Both the position numbers and the translations under genes were made by a program. A stretch of DNA of 64,000 nt from Stomoxys calcitrans (taxonomy: Eukaryota; Arthropoda; Insecta; Diptera; Muscidae): positions 35,747,048-35,811,047 of the forward strand of contig NC_081553.1 of NCBI RefSeq assembly GCF_963082655.1, given 5' to 3'. Positions 11,709-23,274 of this stretch are shown here, piece after piece (the first letter of the stretch is position 1; each line of letters opens with the position of its first letter). Under the pieces are notes generated by a model. That model saw only the letters and a program-made list of their open reading frames with translations, did not search any database and had not been told where the DNA came from.

Positions 11709-13400
11709 ACAAGTAAAAAGGCATATCCAAAGTTCGGCCCGGCCGAACCCTCGGGTATATATTGGGTTGCCCAAAAAGTAATTGCGGATTTTTTAAAAGA
11801 AAGTAAATGCATTTTTAATAAAACTTACAATGAACTACCCCAATATATCTAATATATCCAATTTTGTAGAACAAAATATTGGTCTTTTTGGCAGATATAT
11901 CCAATTATAAACCGATCTAAAGCATATTAAGATCGAATATCGTGAGGCCCAGAAAATCTCACTGTCTCAAATTTCAACGAAATCGGATAAAAAATAAAGC
12001 TTTTATGGCCTTCAGACCCTTTATCGGGAGATCGATCTATATGGTAGCATATCTAAATATAGTCCGATCTGAACCATATTTAGGCCAGATATCGGGAGGC
12101 TTAAAATAACCCACTATTGCAAATTTCAACGAAATCGGTTAATAAAGCTTTTATCGGCAGATCGGTCTATATGGCAGGTATATCTAAATATAGTCCGATC
12201 AGAACCATATTTAGGTCGAATGTTGAGAGGTCTTAAACTACTAACTGTTTCAAATTTCAGCGAAATCAGGTAATAAATAAAGCTTTTATTAGCTTCAGAC
12301 CCTTTATTGGGCAGATCGGTCTATATGGCAGCTATATCTAAATATAGTCCGATCTGTACCATATTTAGGCCGGATGTTGGGAGGATTAAAACTGCGCACT
12401 ATGTCAAATTTCAGCGAAATCGGTTGCAAAATAAAGCTTTTATGGACTTCAGACCCTTTATCGGGAGATCGGTCTATATGGCAGCTATATCTAAATATGG
12501 ACCGATCTAATCTTTATTTAGGTCAGTTGTCGGGAGGCTTAAAGTAACCCACAGTTGCAAATTTCATCGCAATCGGATAAAAAGTAAAAGGTTTATGGCC
12601 TTCAGAACCTTAATCGGGATATCGGTCTATATGGCAGCTATATCTAAATATAGTCCGATCTGGACCATATTTGAGCCAGATATCGGGAGGCTTAAAATAA
12701 CCCACTGTTGCAAATTTCAGCGAAATCGGATAATAAATAAAGCTTTTATTGGCTTCAGACCCCTTATCGGCAGATCGGTCTATTTGGCAGCTATATCTAA
12801 ATATAGACCGATCTGTACCATATTTGGAAAGGATGTTTGGAGTATTAAAACTGCGCACTATTTCAAATTTCAGCAAAATCGGATAACAAATAACGTTTTT
12901 ATGGGCATTAGACCCTTTATCGGGGTATGGGTCTATATGACAGCTATATCTAAATATAGTCCGATCTAATCTATATTTAAGTCAGATGTCAGGAGGCTTA
13001 AAATAACCCACCGTTGCAAATTTCAGCGAAATCGGCTAATAAATAAAGCTTTTATGGCCTTCAGACCCTTTATCGGGAGATCGGTCTATATGGTAGCTAT
13101 ATCTAAATATAATCCGATCTGAACCACATTTGGGTCAGTTGTCGGGAAGCCTTAAGCTAATCACTGTTTCAGATTTCAGCAAAATCGGATGAAAAATAAA
13201 GTTTTTATGGGCATTAGACCCTTTATCGGAAAATCGGTCTATATAGCAGCTATATCCAAATATGGTCCGATTTGGCCCGTTCAAGAACTTAACCAGCGGG
13301 CACCAAAAAGACGTATCTGTGCCAAATTTCATCTCAATATCTCAATTTTTGAAGAAGTTTTAGCATGGCAGAATACCTTACCATTAGTAAGGGGTTAAAC
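11709..13400 (+). mobile_element. D-type 153-bp-unit element with head, tail missing
   Basis: The head 'aacaagtaaaaaggcatatcc' with palindrome 'ttcggcccggccgaa' is at 11709-11755. It is followed by half a mariner MITE and then about nine D units (11860-13300): 'gatcggtctatatggcagc', 'tatatctaaatatagtccg', 'aatttcagcgaaatcgg', 'aataaagcttttatggcc' and 'cagaccctttatcggg'. The frame on the plus strand repeats every 51 codons (12307-12510, 12595-12969). The array ends near 13290 in 'gtgccaaatttcatctcaat', and no tail follows. Confidence 0.75.
11762..11838 (+). mobile_element. Mariner-type MITE, left half only (copy 2)
   Basis: Starts 'ttgggttgcccaaaaagt' directly after TA and follows the family interior (aaaagaaagtaaatgc, ttttaataaaactta, aatgaact). 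Homology stops at about 11835 in D-type array sequence. The right terminal repeat is absent, so recombination or deletion removed it. Confidence 0.8.
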
Positions 13401-13463
13401 ATCGCTGATAACCATTTGAACCCAGGCGTTCAAATCCTCCCTGAAACCCCATAACTATTGTAT

Positions 13464-14828
13464 AACAAGTAAAGGCGTGCCAAGTTCGGCCGGGCCGAAT
13501 CTTGGAAACCTGCCACTATGGATTCTGCAAAAAAATTTATACAAAGCAAATTTAGTTGAAGGGCATAATTTTATTCCGCATACCAAACTTCTGTCAAACC
13601 AGCAAGAATTAAGCTTTTAGGAACCGAATCGAGAGACCGGTTAACCTGGGAGCTATATCAGGTTATAGGCTGATTTCAACCGTACTTGACGCAGTTTTTG
13701 AGGGTCATAACAGATCGCTATGTGCAAAATTTCCGCTAAAACGGACAAAAAAATGCGGCTTATAGGGGCTCAAGAAGTCAAATCGGGAGATCGGTTTATA
13801 TGGAAGCTATATCAGGTTATAGACCGATTCTGACCGTACTTAACACATTTGTTGAAAGTCATAACAAAATACCACATGCAAAATTTCAGCTAAATCAGAC
13901 AAAACCTGAGGCTTCCAGGGCCTCAAGAAGTCAAATCGGGAGATCGGTTTATATGAGAGCTATATCAGGTTTTTAACCGATTTATACCGTACTTGGCACA
14001 ATTGTTGGAAATCACAATGGAACGCTACGTCGAAAATTTCAGCCAAATCTGACAAAAATTTAGGCTTCCAGGGCCTCAAGAAGTCAAATCGGGAGATCGG
14101 TTTATATGGGAGCTATATCAGATTATAGACCGATTTAGACCGTACTTGGTACAGTTGTTGAAAGTCATAAGAAAATACCACATGCAAAATTTCAGCCAAA
14201 TCGGACAAAAATTGCGGCTTGCAGGGGCTCAAGAAGTCAAATCGGGAGATCGGTTTATATGGGAGCTATATCAGGTTCTTGACCGATTTAGACCGTACTT
14301 GGCACAGTTATAACAAAATACCACTTGCAAAATTTCAGCCAAATCGGACAAAAATTGTGGCTTGCAGGGGCTCACGAAGTCAAATCGGGAGATCGGTTTA
14401 TATGGGAGCTATATCAGGTTCATGACCGATTTAGACGGTACTTGGCAAAGTTGTTGGAAATCACAATGGAACACTACGTGCAAATTTTCAGCCAAAACAA
14501 ACAAAAATTGCGGCTTCCAGGGGCTAAACGAATAAAATGGGCAGACCGGTTTATATAGAAGCTATATCCAAATCTGAACCGATATGGCCCATTTGCCATC
14601 CGCAACGACCTACATCAATACTAAGTATCTCTGCAAAATTTCGAGCGGCTAGCTTTACGCGTTCGACTTCTACCCTGATTTCGACAGACGGAAGGACATG
14701 GAGACTCAGGATGCCGAGACGATCAAGAATATATATACTTTATGGGGTCCTAGACCTATATTTCGAGGTGTTACATATGGAATGACTAGATTAGTATACC
14801 CCCATCCTATGGTAGTGGGTATAAAAAT
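13464..14828 (+). mobile_element. Complete A-type 153-bp-unit element (head, about 6 units, tail)
   Basis: Best type specimen of the family. The head 'aacaagtaaaggcgtgcc' plus 'gttcggccgggccgaa' is at 13464-13500. About six A units follow ('gagatcggtttatatggg', 'agctatatcaggtt', 'ttagaccgtacttgg', 'aaaatttcagccaaat'). A transition piece follows ('ctagctttacgcgttcg'), and then the tail: 'gacagacggaaggac', 'agacgatcaagaatata', 'tatactttatggggtc' and 'tagtatacccccatcc'. It ends 'gtgggtataaaaa'. No protein is encoded. The mechanism is unknown; the GC palindrome near one end and the internal tandem repeats recall Helitron-derived DINE/HINE elements. Confidence 0.75.
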
Positions 14829-14879
14829 GAAAGTGTTGCGCTATGTTTGTTTATTTCTTCCGAATAGAATCAAAACCGA

Positions 14880-15745
14880 CTGAATTGATTTTCATGAAAC
14901 TCTCAGAGATGGTAGATTTTGGCACAGATGGTAGGGTACTTCATTTTGTGATATCCGCGAGGGGGGAGGACCCTCCCCCTAACCCCAATTTCAAAACCCC
15001 CATTATTGCATCGTTAACAATGAAATTTTTCGTGACGCAATTTTGTGTTTTCGGGTTCCCATTACCCAAAAACTCAAAATTGGTTTAAATCTTTGGGGTC
15101 AAATAGTCGTAGGGGGGGGTGCCCTACTCCATACCCCCAACCCCCACCCAAACAGACATGTTTAGCGATAGCAACAATATGGGTATCAAATTAAAGGTAT
15201 TTAAGAGTAGAGTGCAAACCGAAGATTTGGGGGCCCTTCCCACCCCCTATACCCCCCAAAAATGACATGTTTACCAATTGGGATAATATGGGTATCAAAT
15301 GAAAGGTAATTGGATGTAGAATACGAAACTTATATAAAAATTTGGGATAAAGTCCCAGTGGGGGGGGTTCCGCCCCACCCTAATACCACCCCCAAATATG
15401 TAGGACATGCAGGTCGATCGGGATAATATGGGATTCCGATGAAAGGTGCTTGAGAGAAGCATACAAAACCTAAAAAAAAAAGAATTGGGCCAACTTCCGG
15501 AGGTCGCCTTATCTCAAAATTATATTCAAAAGGACATGTATACCAAACGGGATAATATGGGATTCAAATGAAAGATATTTGAGAGTATAATACGAAACTT
15601 ATGTAAACATTTGGGTCAATTTCAGGGGGGCGCCCCATCCCAAAGGGACATGTATACCAAACTGAGTGGGATACTTGAGAGCTAAATACAAATATAAACT
15701 ATTTTTAAATTTCAGCGAAATCTGTTCATAAATGCGATTTTAATG
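14880..15745. repeat. Family C tandem array
   Basis: About five to six units of roughly 110-140 bp. Units share 'gacatgtttaccaattgg', 'gataatatgggtatcaaa', 'tgaaaggtatttgagag', 'acgaaacttatataaaa' and a C-rich stretch ('ggaccctccccct', 'cgccccaccctaat'). It starts within about 60 bp of the tail of the preceding A element. The GC-rich and AT-rich halves alternate. No coding potential. Confidence 0.7.
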
Positions 15746-15751
15746 GGCTTA

Positions 15752-15852
15752 GGTTAGGTTAGGTTGAAAAGAGGGAGCAGATATAAATCTGCCCCATGCC
15801 ACTATGGGCATACACCTAAGCCAGAAGTCGGCTTGAGGTGCGCTCTAAAAAC
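15752..15852. repeat. Short dispersed repeat (ggttaggttaggttg)
   Basis: Begins 'aggttaggttaggttga' and continues 'gagcagatataaatctgcc', 'ccatgccactatgg' and 'cacctaagccagaagtcgg'. The (ggtta)n terminus resembles the 3' ends of SINE/LINE-type repeats at 5071 and 52480. I recall similar sequence as a common fly repeat, but the assignment to a family is tentative. Confidence 0.4.
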
Positions 15853-15854
15853 TA

Positions 15855-16081
15855 TTGGGTTGCCCAAAAAGTAATTGCGGACTTTTTAAAAGAAAGTAAA
15901 TGCATTTTTAATAAAACTTAGAATGAACTTTAATCAAATATACTTTTTTTACACTTTTTTTCTAAAGCAAGCTAAATGTTACAGCTGATAACTGACAGAA
16001 AAAAGAATGCAATTATAGAGTGAAAAAATTTTTCAACGCCGACTATATGAAAAATCCGCAATTACTTTTTGGGCAACCCAA
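15855..16081 (+). mobile_element. Mariner-type MITE, copy 3 (complete)
   Basis: 227 bp, flanked by TA on both sides (15853-15854 and 16082-16083). The perfect terminal repeat is 'ttgggttgcccaaaaagtaa'. It is non-coding. The interior contains 'caagctaaatgttacagctg' and 'caacgccgactatatg', shared with copies 1, 4 and 5. Confidence 0.9.
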
Positions 16082-16109
16082 TAAAAAGTAACCTCGAAAA
16101 TGAGAGTTT

Positions 16110-16875
16110 TAAGTCACCAGTCCTGTACTACTGACAAAATCGTCGTTGGTTCATGTCTGGCATCGTGTCCCCACCTAAGTACCGGTGTCTGTTAGCCGCG
16201 AAAGCCGGGCAATGACATAGGAAATGCTCCAACGTCTCATCAACTTCACCGTATGCCCTACACATGCTATCACTTGCCGCACCGGAAATGCTCCAACGTC
16301 TCATCATCTTCCCCACTTGCCGCACCGATTTAACATAAGTGAGCTGGTAGTCCTATGTGTCCCGTCATGATACCAACCAACTGACTTCCTTCTTACTTCC
16401 TTTCAGTAATAGCCTCGTCTTCTCAAGATTTGGATGACCTCATAGGATTTTCACCGTCCTAACGACCGTTTCGCTGTTCCACAGGGTTGCATGCGCATTC
16501 GTCACCCACACCCTTAACTCGGACTGCGTTGACCCAAAAGGCTTTGGGTTAACCAAGTTTATCGACAGCAGTCCTCTGGCCTTCACCGCTAAATCGTCTG
16601 CCCTTTCATTCCCCCTTACTCCGTTATGGACCGGCACCCGAAAGATGTCGATTTTGCCATCCTCAGTGAAGGCGTTAAACTCCTTTTTACACTGCAGGAC
16701 TCTTCGTGACCTTACAGTACCGGTTGTTATTGCCCTTCTGGCCATTTTACTGTGCATAAAGAAGTTCACACTCGACATCCTAGCGTTAGCACCACACCAC
16801 CTCACGTATTCCCAATCGCCCGGATCTCCGCCTGCAGAACCGTATTATGGTCAGGCAGTCTAAAACAGATCTCAG
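16110..16875 (-). pseudogene. Non-LTR retrotransposon fragment: RNase H and C-terminal domain
   Basis: On the minus strand 16440-16805 reads as the C-terminal part of an RNase H domain: 'VPVHNGVRGNERADDLAVKA', matching the family motif GHxGxxGNExAD with the first His context degraded (VHNG). It continues into 'NPKPFG'. A second frame at 16128-16325 carries 'ETLEHFLCHCPAF', the Cys/His C-terminal motif typical of I/Jockey-group elements after RNase H. The frames are offset, so it is broken. The same element family recurs at 60437-60830 with the same gene order. The upstream junction at 16868-16882 lies in 16 bp shared with the adjoining array. Confidence 0.8.
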
Positions 16876-18600
16876 TCCTTGGGTGAATGGGCTTAAGAGC
16901 CGCAGATCGGTCTAAATGACAGCTGTATCGAAACATTGTCCGATATTGACTATGTTCGGGACGGAAGGCTTAAACCATCTCAGTCCCTGGGTTATCGGGC
17001 TTAAGACCCGCAGATCGGTCTAAATGACAGTTTTATCGAAATATGGTCCGATATTTACTATTAGCACTGATTCAAATTCCAGCGCAATCGGGTAATAAAT
17101 GCTGCATTTATGGACTTAAGACCCTAAATTGGCAGATCGGTCTGCCGAAATCACGATGGCGATAGAACGCGTAAAGCTAGCCTCTTGACATTTTTCACAG
17201 ATAATAACTATTGATGTAGGCCGTTGGGGTTAGCAAATGGGCCATATCGGTTCAGATTTGGATATAGCTCCCATATAAACCGATCTCCCGATTTGCATTT
17301 TTTACCCTCTGGAGCCGCAATTTTTGTCCGATTTGGCTGAAATTTTGCAGGCAGCGTTCTGTTATGACTTTCAACAACTGTACCTAGTACGGTTCACATC
17401 GGTCTATAACCTGATATAGCTCCCATATAAACCCATCTTCCGATATGACTTCTTGAGCTCGTGGAAGCCTCAATAATCATCCAGTTTGGCTGAAATTTGG
17501 AACAAAGACTTGAGTTACAACTTTCAACATCCATGCCTAGCACGATCCGAGTCGGACTATAAACAGATATAGCCTCCTTAGAAACCGATCCCCGGATTTA
17601 ATGGTGCATTTATGGACTTAAGACCCTAAATTGGCAGATCGGTCTGCCTAAATCACGATAGCGGTCGAACCCGTAAAGCTAGCCGCTTGAAATTTTTCAC
17701 AGATAATAACTATTGATGTAAGTCGATGGGGTTAGCAAATGGGCCATATCGGTTCAGATTTGGATATAGCTCCCATATAAACCGATCTCCCGATTTGCAT
17801 TTTTTACCCTCTGGAGCCGCAATTTTTGTCTGATTTGGCTGAAATTTTGCAGGTACTGTTCTGTTATAACTTTCAACAACTGTACCGAGTACGGTTCACA
17901 TAGGCCTATAACCTGATATAGCTCCCATATAAACCCATCTTCCGATATGACTTCTTGAGCTCGTGGAAGCCGCAATAATCATCCAGTTTGGCTGAAATAT
18001 GGAACAAAGACTTGAGTTACAACTTTCAACATCCATGCCTAGTTCGATCCACGTCGGACTATAAATAGATATAGCCTCCTAGAAACCGATCCCTGGATTT
18101 AAATTCTTGAGCGCTTAGAAGCCTCAATTTTCATCCGGTTTGGCTGAAATTTGGAACAAAGGCTTGCGTTACAACTTTCAACATTCATGCCTAGTATTGG
18201 GTTGCCCAAAAAGTAATTGCGGATTTGTTAAAAGAAAGTAAATGCATTTCTAATAAAACTTAGAATGAACTTTAATCAGATATACTTTTTTACACTTTTT
18301 ATCAGTAACAGCTGATAACTGACAGAAGAAAGAATGCAATTACAGAGTCAGAAGCTGTGAAAAAATTTGTTTACGCCGACTATATGAAAAATCCGCAATT
18401 ACTTTTTGGGCAACCCAATATGATCCGAATCGGTGTATTAACAAATATAGCCCCCATATAAACCTATCCCCAGATTTGAATTCTTTAAACCTTAGAAGCC
18501 CCAATTTTCATTCAATTTGACCCGAAATCCAACATCAGTGCCAAGTTTTATCCGAATCGGTTTCCCCTGATTAATTGCAAATTTAAGTACGTTTCTGATC
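16876..18600. repeat. 153-bp-unit array with a 500-bp higher-order duplication
   Basis: Units in both D-like (16876-17140) and A-like form, largely minus-oriented. Blocks 17104-17600 and 17606-18101 are diverged copies of one another, both carrying 'aagaccctaaattggcagat' and a tail-derived piece 'gtaaagctagcc'. Decayed units run on to about 18600. A mariner MITE is inserted at 18197-18418. Confidence 0.75.
18197..18418 (+). mobile_element. Mariner-type MITE, copy 4 (complete)
   Basis: 222 bp with TA on each side (18195-18196, 18419-18420). Removing it plus one TA restores 'catgcctagtatgatccg', which is the expected unit sequence seen at 17532 and 18032. That shows precise insertion into an existing array. 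Confidence 0.9.
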
Positions 18601-19500
18601 GAATTACAAATTTCAAATAATAATTTGCTAAAGCCATTCCAAACCACCATTCCCTCCTCCCCACAATCCCCATTCTACTCTCACAAAATATGACCAACAC
18701 ACCAATTAATTCATTATCAATGACATAGCAAATAATTTTTCAAAATTGTTGCAAAATTGACTTGGAATATTTGCCATTTGTTTATGTTTACCATAATAAA
18801 CACTTCTTGGAATGAGGAGAGGACGAATGGGGGGGGGGGGGTGGGAAAACAAAAACTTTGCCATTGAATTATAATAAGTTTTCAAAATAAATTAATAGCA
18901 AATTATGCAAGGACCAAGCGGACTACAATTAAGGCGAAAAGTCAGCTCCAGCTACCATTCCCTTAAAGCATCCTCAACCACAACTAACTTGCAACAGTAT
19001 CAGCAGCAATATTCCCACCACTTTGCGGGTGAATGATGTTCTAAATAATGGCATATTTAAATTTGCCAACTTGTGATCGACCATTTTATTCAGTTCAGTT
19101 CAGCTCAAACACGGGCCATACAAACTTTTCTTATTCTTGCCACAGACAACAAGAAACCAGGAACTGTTTCAACACCTTCCCCTAATTTTGAGTTCGAGCT
19201 AGGGAACCTGCAGTGAAAACTATACAGATAGCCCTTGATTGCCCATGAACCACCAAAAACAAAAGAAACCCCAACATTGCCCAAAAACCACTTTCACATC
19301 TATCTTTAATGATGCGCAAATAAGGTCGGCAGTGGTGCTGATGTTGGTTAGCATTTCTTGTTGTGCTGCACTTAGCGCAGCAGCTCATTGAGTTGTTCTA
19401 TTGGCCATTGTTGTTGTTCTGCGGCAAGTTGAGGCTGAGCCGGTCAATTTCTTAAGGTGGGGCAATAAGAGAGAAATGGAGATTGCAGTAGGTTAAGAAT
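18600..19500. other. Single-copy-looking AT-rich DNA, no gene
   Basis: Contains a G-run at about 18829-18841. Otherwise there is no repeat family and no convincing frame. Confidence 0.5.
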
Positions 19501-19504
19501 AGCA

Positions 19505-20800
19505 GATAATCCACCATAGGATGGGGGGGTATACCAAATACGTCATTCCGTTTGTAACACATCGAAATATTGATCTGAGACCCAATATACATTTTCTATA
19601 TAGGTCCATAATCTGATATAGCTCCCTTATAAACCCATCTCGGATTTTAACTTCTTGAGCCGCTAGAGGGCGAAATTATTCTCCGAAATGTTGCACGAAG
19701 AGTTTTAATGTGACTTCCAACAATTGTGCCAAGTATGGTCTAAATCAGTTCATAACCGGATATTGCTCCGATATAAACCGATTTCGGATCTTGATTTCTT
19801 GAGCCGCTAGAGGGCGCAATTAATATCCGATTTGTTTGAAATTCTTTGCAGGAAGTGTTTTGGTCTGATCATCAAGAACTGTACCAACTATGGCCCAAAT
19901 CGGTTTATAATCTGATATAGCTCCCAAACCGATTTCGCCTCTAGAGGGCGCAATTAATACCCAATTTGGCTGAAATGTTGCATAAAGTGTTTTGATTTGA
20001 CCATCAAAAACTGTGACTTGTACGGTCGAAATGAGTTCATTGCCTGATATAGCTCCCATATAAACCGATCTCAGATCTTCACTTCATGAGCCGCTAGAGG
20101 GCGCATTTATTATCTGACTTGGAAGAAATTATGCATGAAATGTTTTTGTTTGACCATCAACAACTTTGTCTTTTACGGTCCAAATCGGTTCATTGTCTGA
20201 TATAGCTCCCATATAAACCGATCTTAGATCTTAATTTTTTGAGCCGCTAGAGGGCGCTATTAATACCCGATTTAGTCGAAAATTAGCATGAAGTGTTTTA
20301 ATGTGACGATTAACAACTGTGCCAAGTACGGTCTAAATTAGTTGATAACCTGATGTTGGACCGATATAAACCGGATTAAGAAATCAACTTCCTGAGCCGC
20401 TAGAGGGCGCAGTTATTATCCGATTTGGCTGAAAATTTGAATGAAGTGTTTTGTTTTAACTTCTAACAACTGCGTCAAGTATGGTTCAAATCGGTTGATG
20501 ACCTGATATAGTTGCCATATAAACCGATCTCAGATCTTCACTTCTTTAGCCGCTAGAGGGCGTAATCAATATCCGATTTGGTTGAAATTTAGCATGAAGT
20601 GTTTTAATGTGACGATCAACAACTGTGCCAAGTACGATCTAAATCAGTTGATAACCTGATATTGCACCGATATAAACCGATTTCGGATCTAGACTTTTTG
20701 AACCGCTAGAGGGCGCAATTATTATCCGATTTGGCGGAAAATTTGCATGGAGTGTTTCGTCTTAACTTATAACAACTGCCACAAGTATGGAAAATATCTA
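19505..20800 (-). mobile_element. A-type 153-bp-unit element with tail, head missing
   Basis: The tail in reverse orientation is at 19505-19600 ('ccaccataggatggggggg', 'gtcattccgtttgtaac', 'acatcgaaatatt'). About eight A units follow with 'gagccgctagagggcgcaat'. The array stops at about 20790 next to a reverse-transcriptase fragment; no head is present. Confidence 0.75.
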
Positions 20801-20859
20801 GAAGCTGGAGTTTCTAGGCATCAACACCACCGCAGGAAAGTTTATAAATAACTTACATA

Positions 20860-21290
20860 CTAAAGTATGCATTACGGAAAGCTTGGGATCTGTAGATCTA
20901 AAAAGATGGGTCAACAGAGGAACACCTTAAGGGTGTGTACAATCTCCTCCACTTGGAAATATGGCCAAAAACCATATATATTTGTCTCGCTATTGCCTTT
21001 ACGGGAAAGTTTCCCAGCGCTCTTAGAGATATATTTCACGAAGCTCTAGGTGCGACAGCAAAGTGGGCTACCGAAAGTTGTCTAGGCATTAATCCGCGTA
21101 AGACAGACGTAGCTCTTTTTAGTAGGGGATACAAATAACCTACAGTGGCACCTGTCTCCTTGGGAGGAGAGAATGTTCAATTTATTGAAAGGGCAAAATA
21201 CCTGGGTGTTTTGCTGAACAGGAAATTTTACTTCAAATCCAACACTTTGGAAAGGGCAACTCTTACGTATACACCTTCAAGAGACTCACT
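20860..21290 (+). pseudogene. Reverse transcriptase fragment of a non-LTR element (Jockey/CR1-like)
   Basis: Plus-strand frames preserve two RT landmarks. 20890-20960 reads NRGTP then a stop, then GCVQSPP, the decayed RT motif 'RGTPQGGVLSPLLW'. 20995-21290 reads 'GATAKWATESCLGINPRKTD', a stop, then 'ERAKYLGVLLNRKFY', matching the thumb-proximal motif 'AKYLGVxLDxKL'. A stop interrupts the two halves at 21136-21138 and a frame change lies between them. The catalytic YxDD segment is not seen. It is a dead fragment wedged between two 153-bp-unit elements. Confidence 0.75.
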
Positions 21291-21295
21291 GGCAA

Positions 21296-23268
21296 AAGTG
21301 TCTGCAAAAAGTCTGTCCGTCCGTCTGTCAGTTGAAATCACGCTACAGTCTTAAAAATAGAGACATTGAGCTGAAACTTTGTACAGATTCTTTGTTTTGT
21401 CCACATGCAGGTTAAGTTCGGAGATGGGCTATATCGGACTATATCTCTATATAGACCCCCCGATTTAGGGTCTTACGCCCATAAAAGCCACATTTATTAT
21501 CCGATTTTGCTGCTATTTGGTACAGGGAGTTGTGTTAGGCCCTTCGAAATCTTTCTTCAATTTGGCCCAGATCGGTCCAGATTTGGATATATTTGTCATA
21601 TAGACCGATCCGCCGATTTAGGGTCTTAGGCCCATAAAAACCACATTTATTATCCGATTTTGCTGCTATTTGGAACAGGGAGTTGTGTTAGGCCCTTCGA
21701 AATCTTTTTTCAAGTTGGCCCAGATCGGTCCAGATTTGGATATAGCTGCCATATAGACCGATCCGCCGATTTAGGGTCTTAGGCCCATAAAAGCCACATT
21801 TATTATCCGATTTTGCTGCTATTTGGTACAGGGACTTGTGTTAGGCCCTTCGAAATCGTTCTTCAATTTGGCCCAGATCGGTCCAGATTTGGATATAGCT
21901 GCCATATAGACCGATTTCTCGATTTAAGGTTTTGGCCCATAAAAGGTCCATCAATTCAATTCAATTTGGCCCATATCGGACCAGATTTGGATATATCTGC
22001 ATATAGACCGATCTCGCGATCTCGGGTTTTGGGCCCTAAAAAGTCGCATTTTCTGTCCGATGTCGCCAAAATTTGGGACAGTGTGTTGTGTTATGCCCTT
22101 CGACATCCCTCTTCAATTTGGACCATATCGGTTCAGATTTGGATATATCTGCCATATAGACCGATCTCTCGATTTTAGATTTTTGGGTCCATAAAAGACG
22201 CATTTATTATACGATGTCGCCAAAATTTGGAACAGTGAGTTGTGTTAGGCCCTTCAACATTCATCTTCAATTTGGCCCAGATCGGTTCAGATTTGGATAT
22301 ATCTGCCATATAGACCGATCTCTCGATTTAAGGTTTTAGATCCACAAAAGGTGCATTTATTGTCCGATTTCGCCAAAATTTGGGACAGTGAGTTGTGTTA
22401 GGCTCTTCGACAACTTTCTGCAATTTGGCCCATATCGGTTCAGATTCGGATATATCTCTCATATAGACCGATCTCTCGATTTAAGGTTTTGGGTTCACAA
22501 AGGGCGCATTTGTTGTCCGATTTTGCCGAAATTTAGGACAGTGAGTTATGTTAGGCCCTTCGACATCCTTCGTTATTTTGGCCCTGATCGGATCAGATTT
22601 GGATATAGCTGCCATATAGACCGATCTCTCGATTTAGGGTTTTGGCCCCATAAAAGGTGCATGTATTGTCCGATGCCACCGAAATTAATACAATGAATTG
22701 GTACAATGAATTAAATTAGGCCCCTCGACATCGTTTTTCCATTTGGTCCATATCGATCCAGATTTGGATATAGCTGCCATATAGACCGATCTCTCGATTT
22801 AAGGTTTTGGCCCCATAAAAGGCGCATTTATTGTCCGATTTCGCCGGAATTTAAGAGAGTGAATTCGACAACTTTCTGCAATTTGGCCCAGATCGGTTCA
22901 GATTTGCATATATCTCTCATATAGATCGATCTCTCGATTTAAGGTTTTGGATCCACAAAAGGCGCATAAGGCGCCGAAATTTGGGACAGTGAGTTATGTT
23001 AGACCCTTTGATATCCGTGCCGTATATAGTCCAGATCTGTCTATATTTGGATATGGCTGCTAAAATTACCAATATTTGGTTCTACAAAATGGAACAATGA
23101 CTTGTACTTGTTAGACCACTCAATGTCCGTGTCGAAATTGGTCCAATTCGGACCATATTTCAATAAAGCTTCTATGGGGGCATAAATTATGCATTTTTCA
23201 CCGGATTATGGGGAAAGGTGGTTTACCCGAGGTGGTAGGTATCCATAGTTCGGCCCGCCTTTTTACTT
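21296..23268 (-). mobile_element. Nearly complete B-type 153-bp-unit element
   Basis: In minus orientation, a truncated tail ('gtctgtccgtccgtctgtc', 'gttgaaatcacgc') starts at about 21296. Ten or so B units follow ('gcccagatcggtccagattt', 'ggatatagctgccatata', 'gaccgatctctcgattta', 'ggtttt'). The B-type head is at 23160-23268: 'cataaattatgcatttttc', 'accggattatgg', 'ggtttacccgaggtgg', 'agttcggcccgcc', 'tttttacttgtttt'. The same head, in plus orientation, starts the element at 38111. Confidence 0.8.
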
Positions 23269-23274
23269 GTTTTG

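Noticed and set aside
13416..13432. SINE fragment ('tgaacccaggcgttcaa')
   Set aside because: Only about 16 bp resemble the box B region; too short to call.
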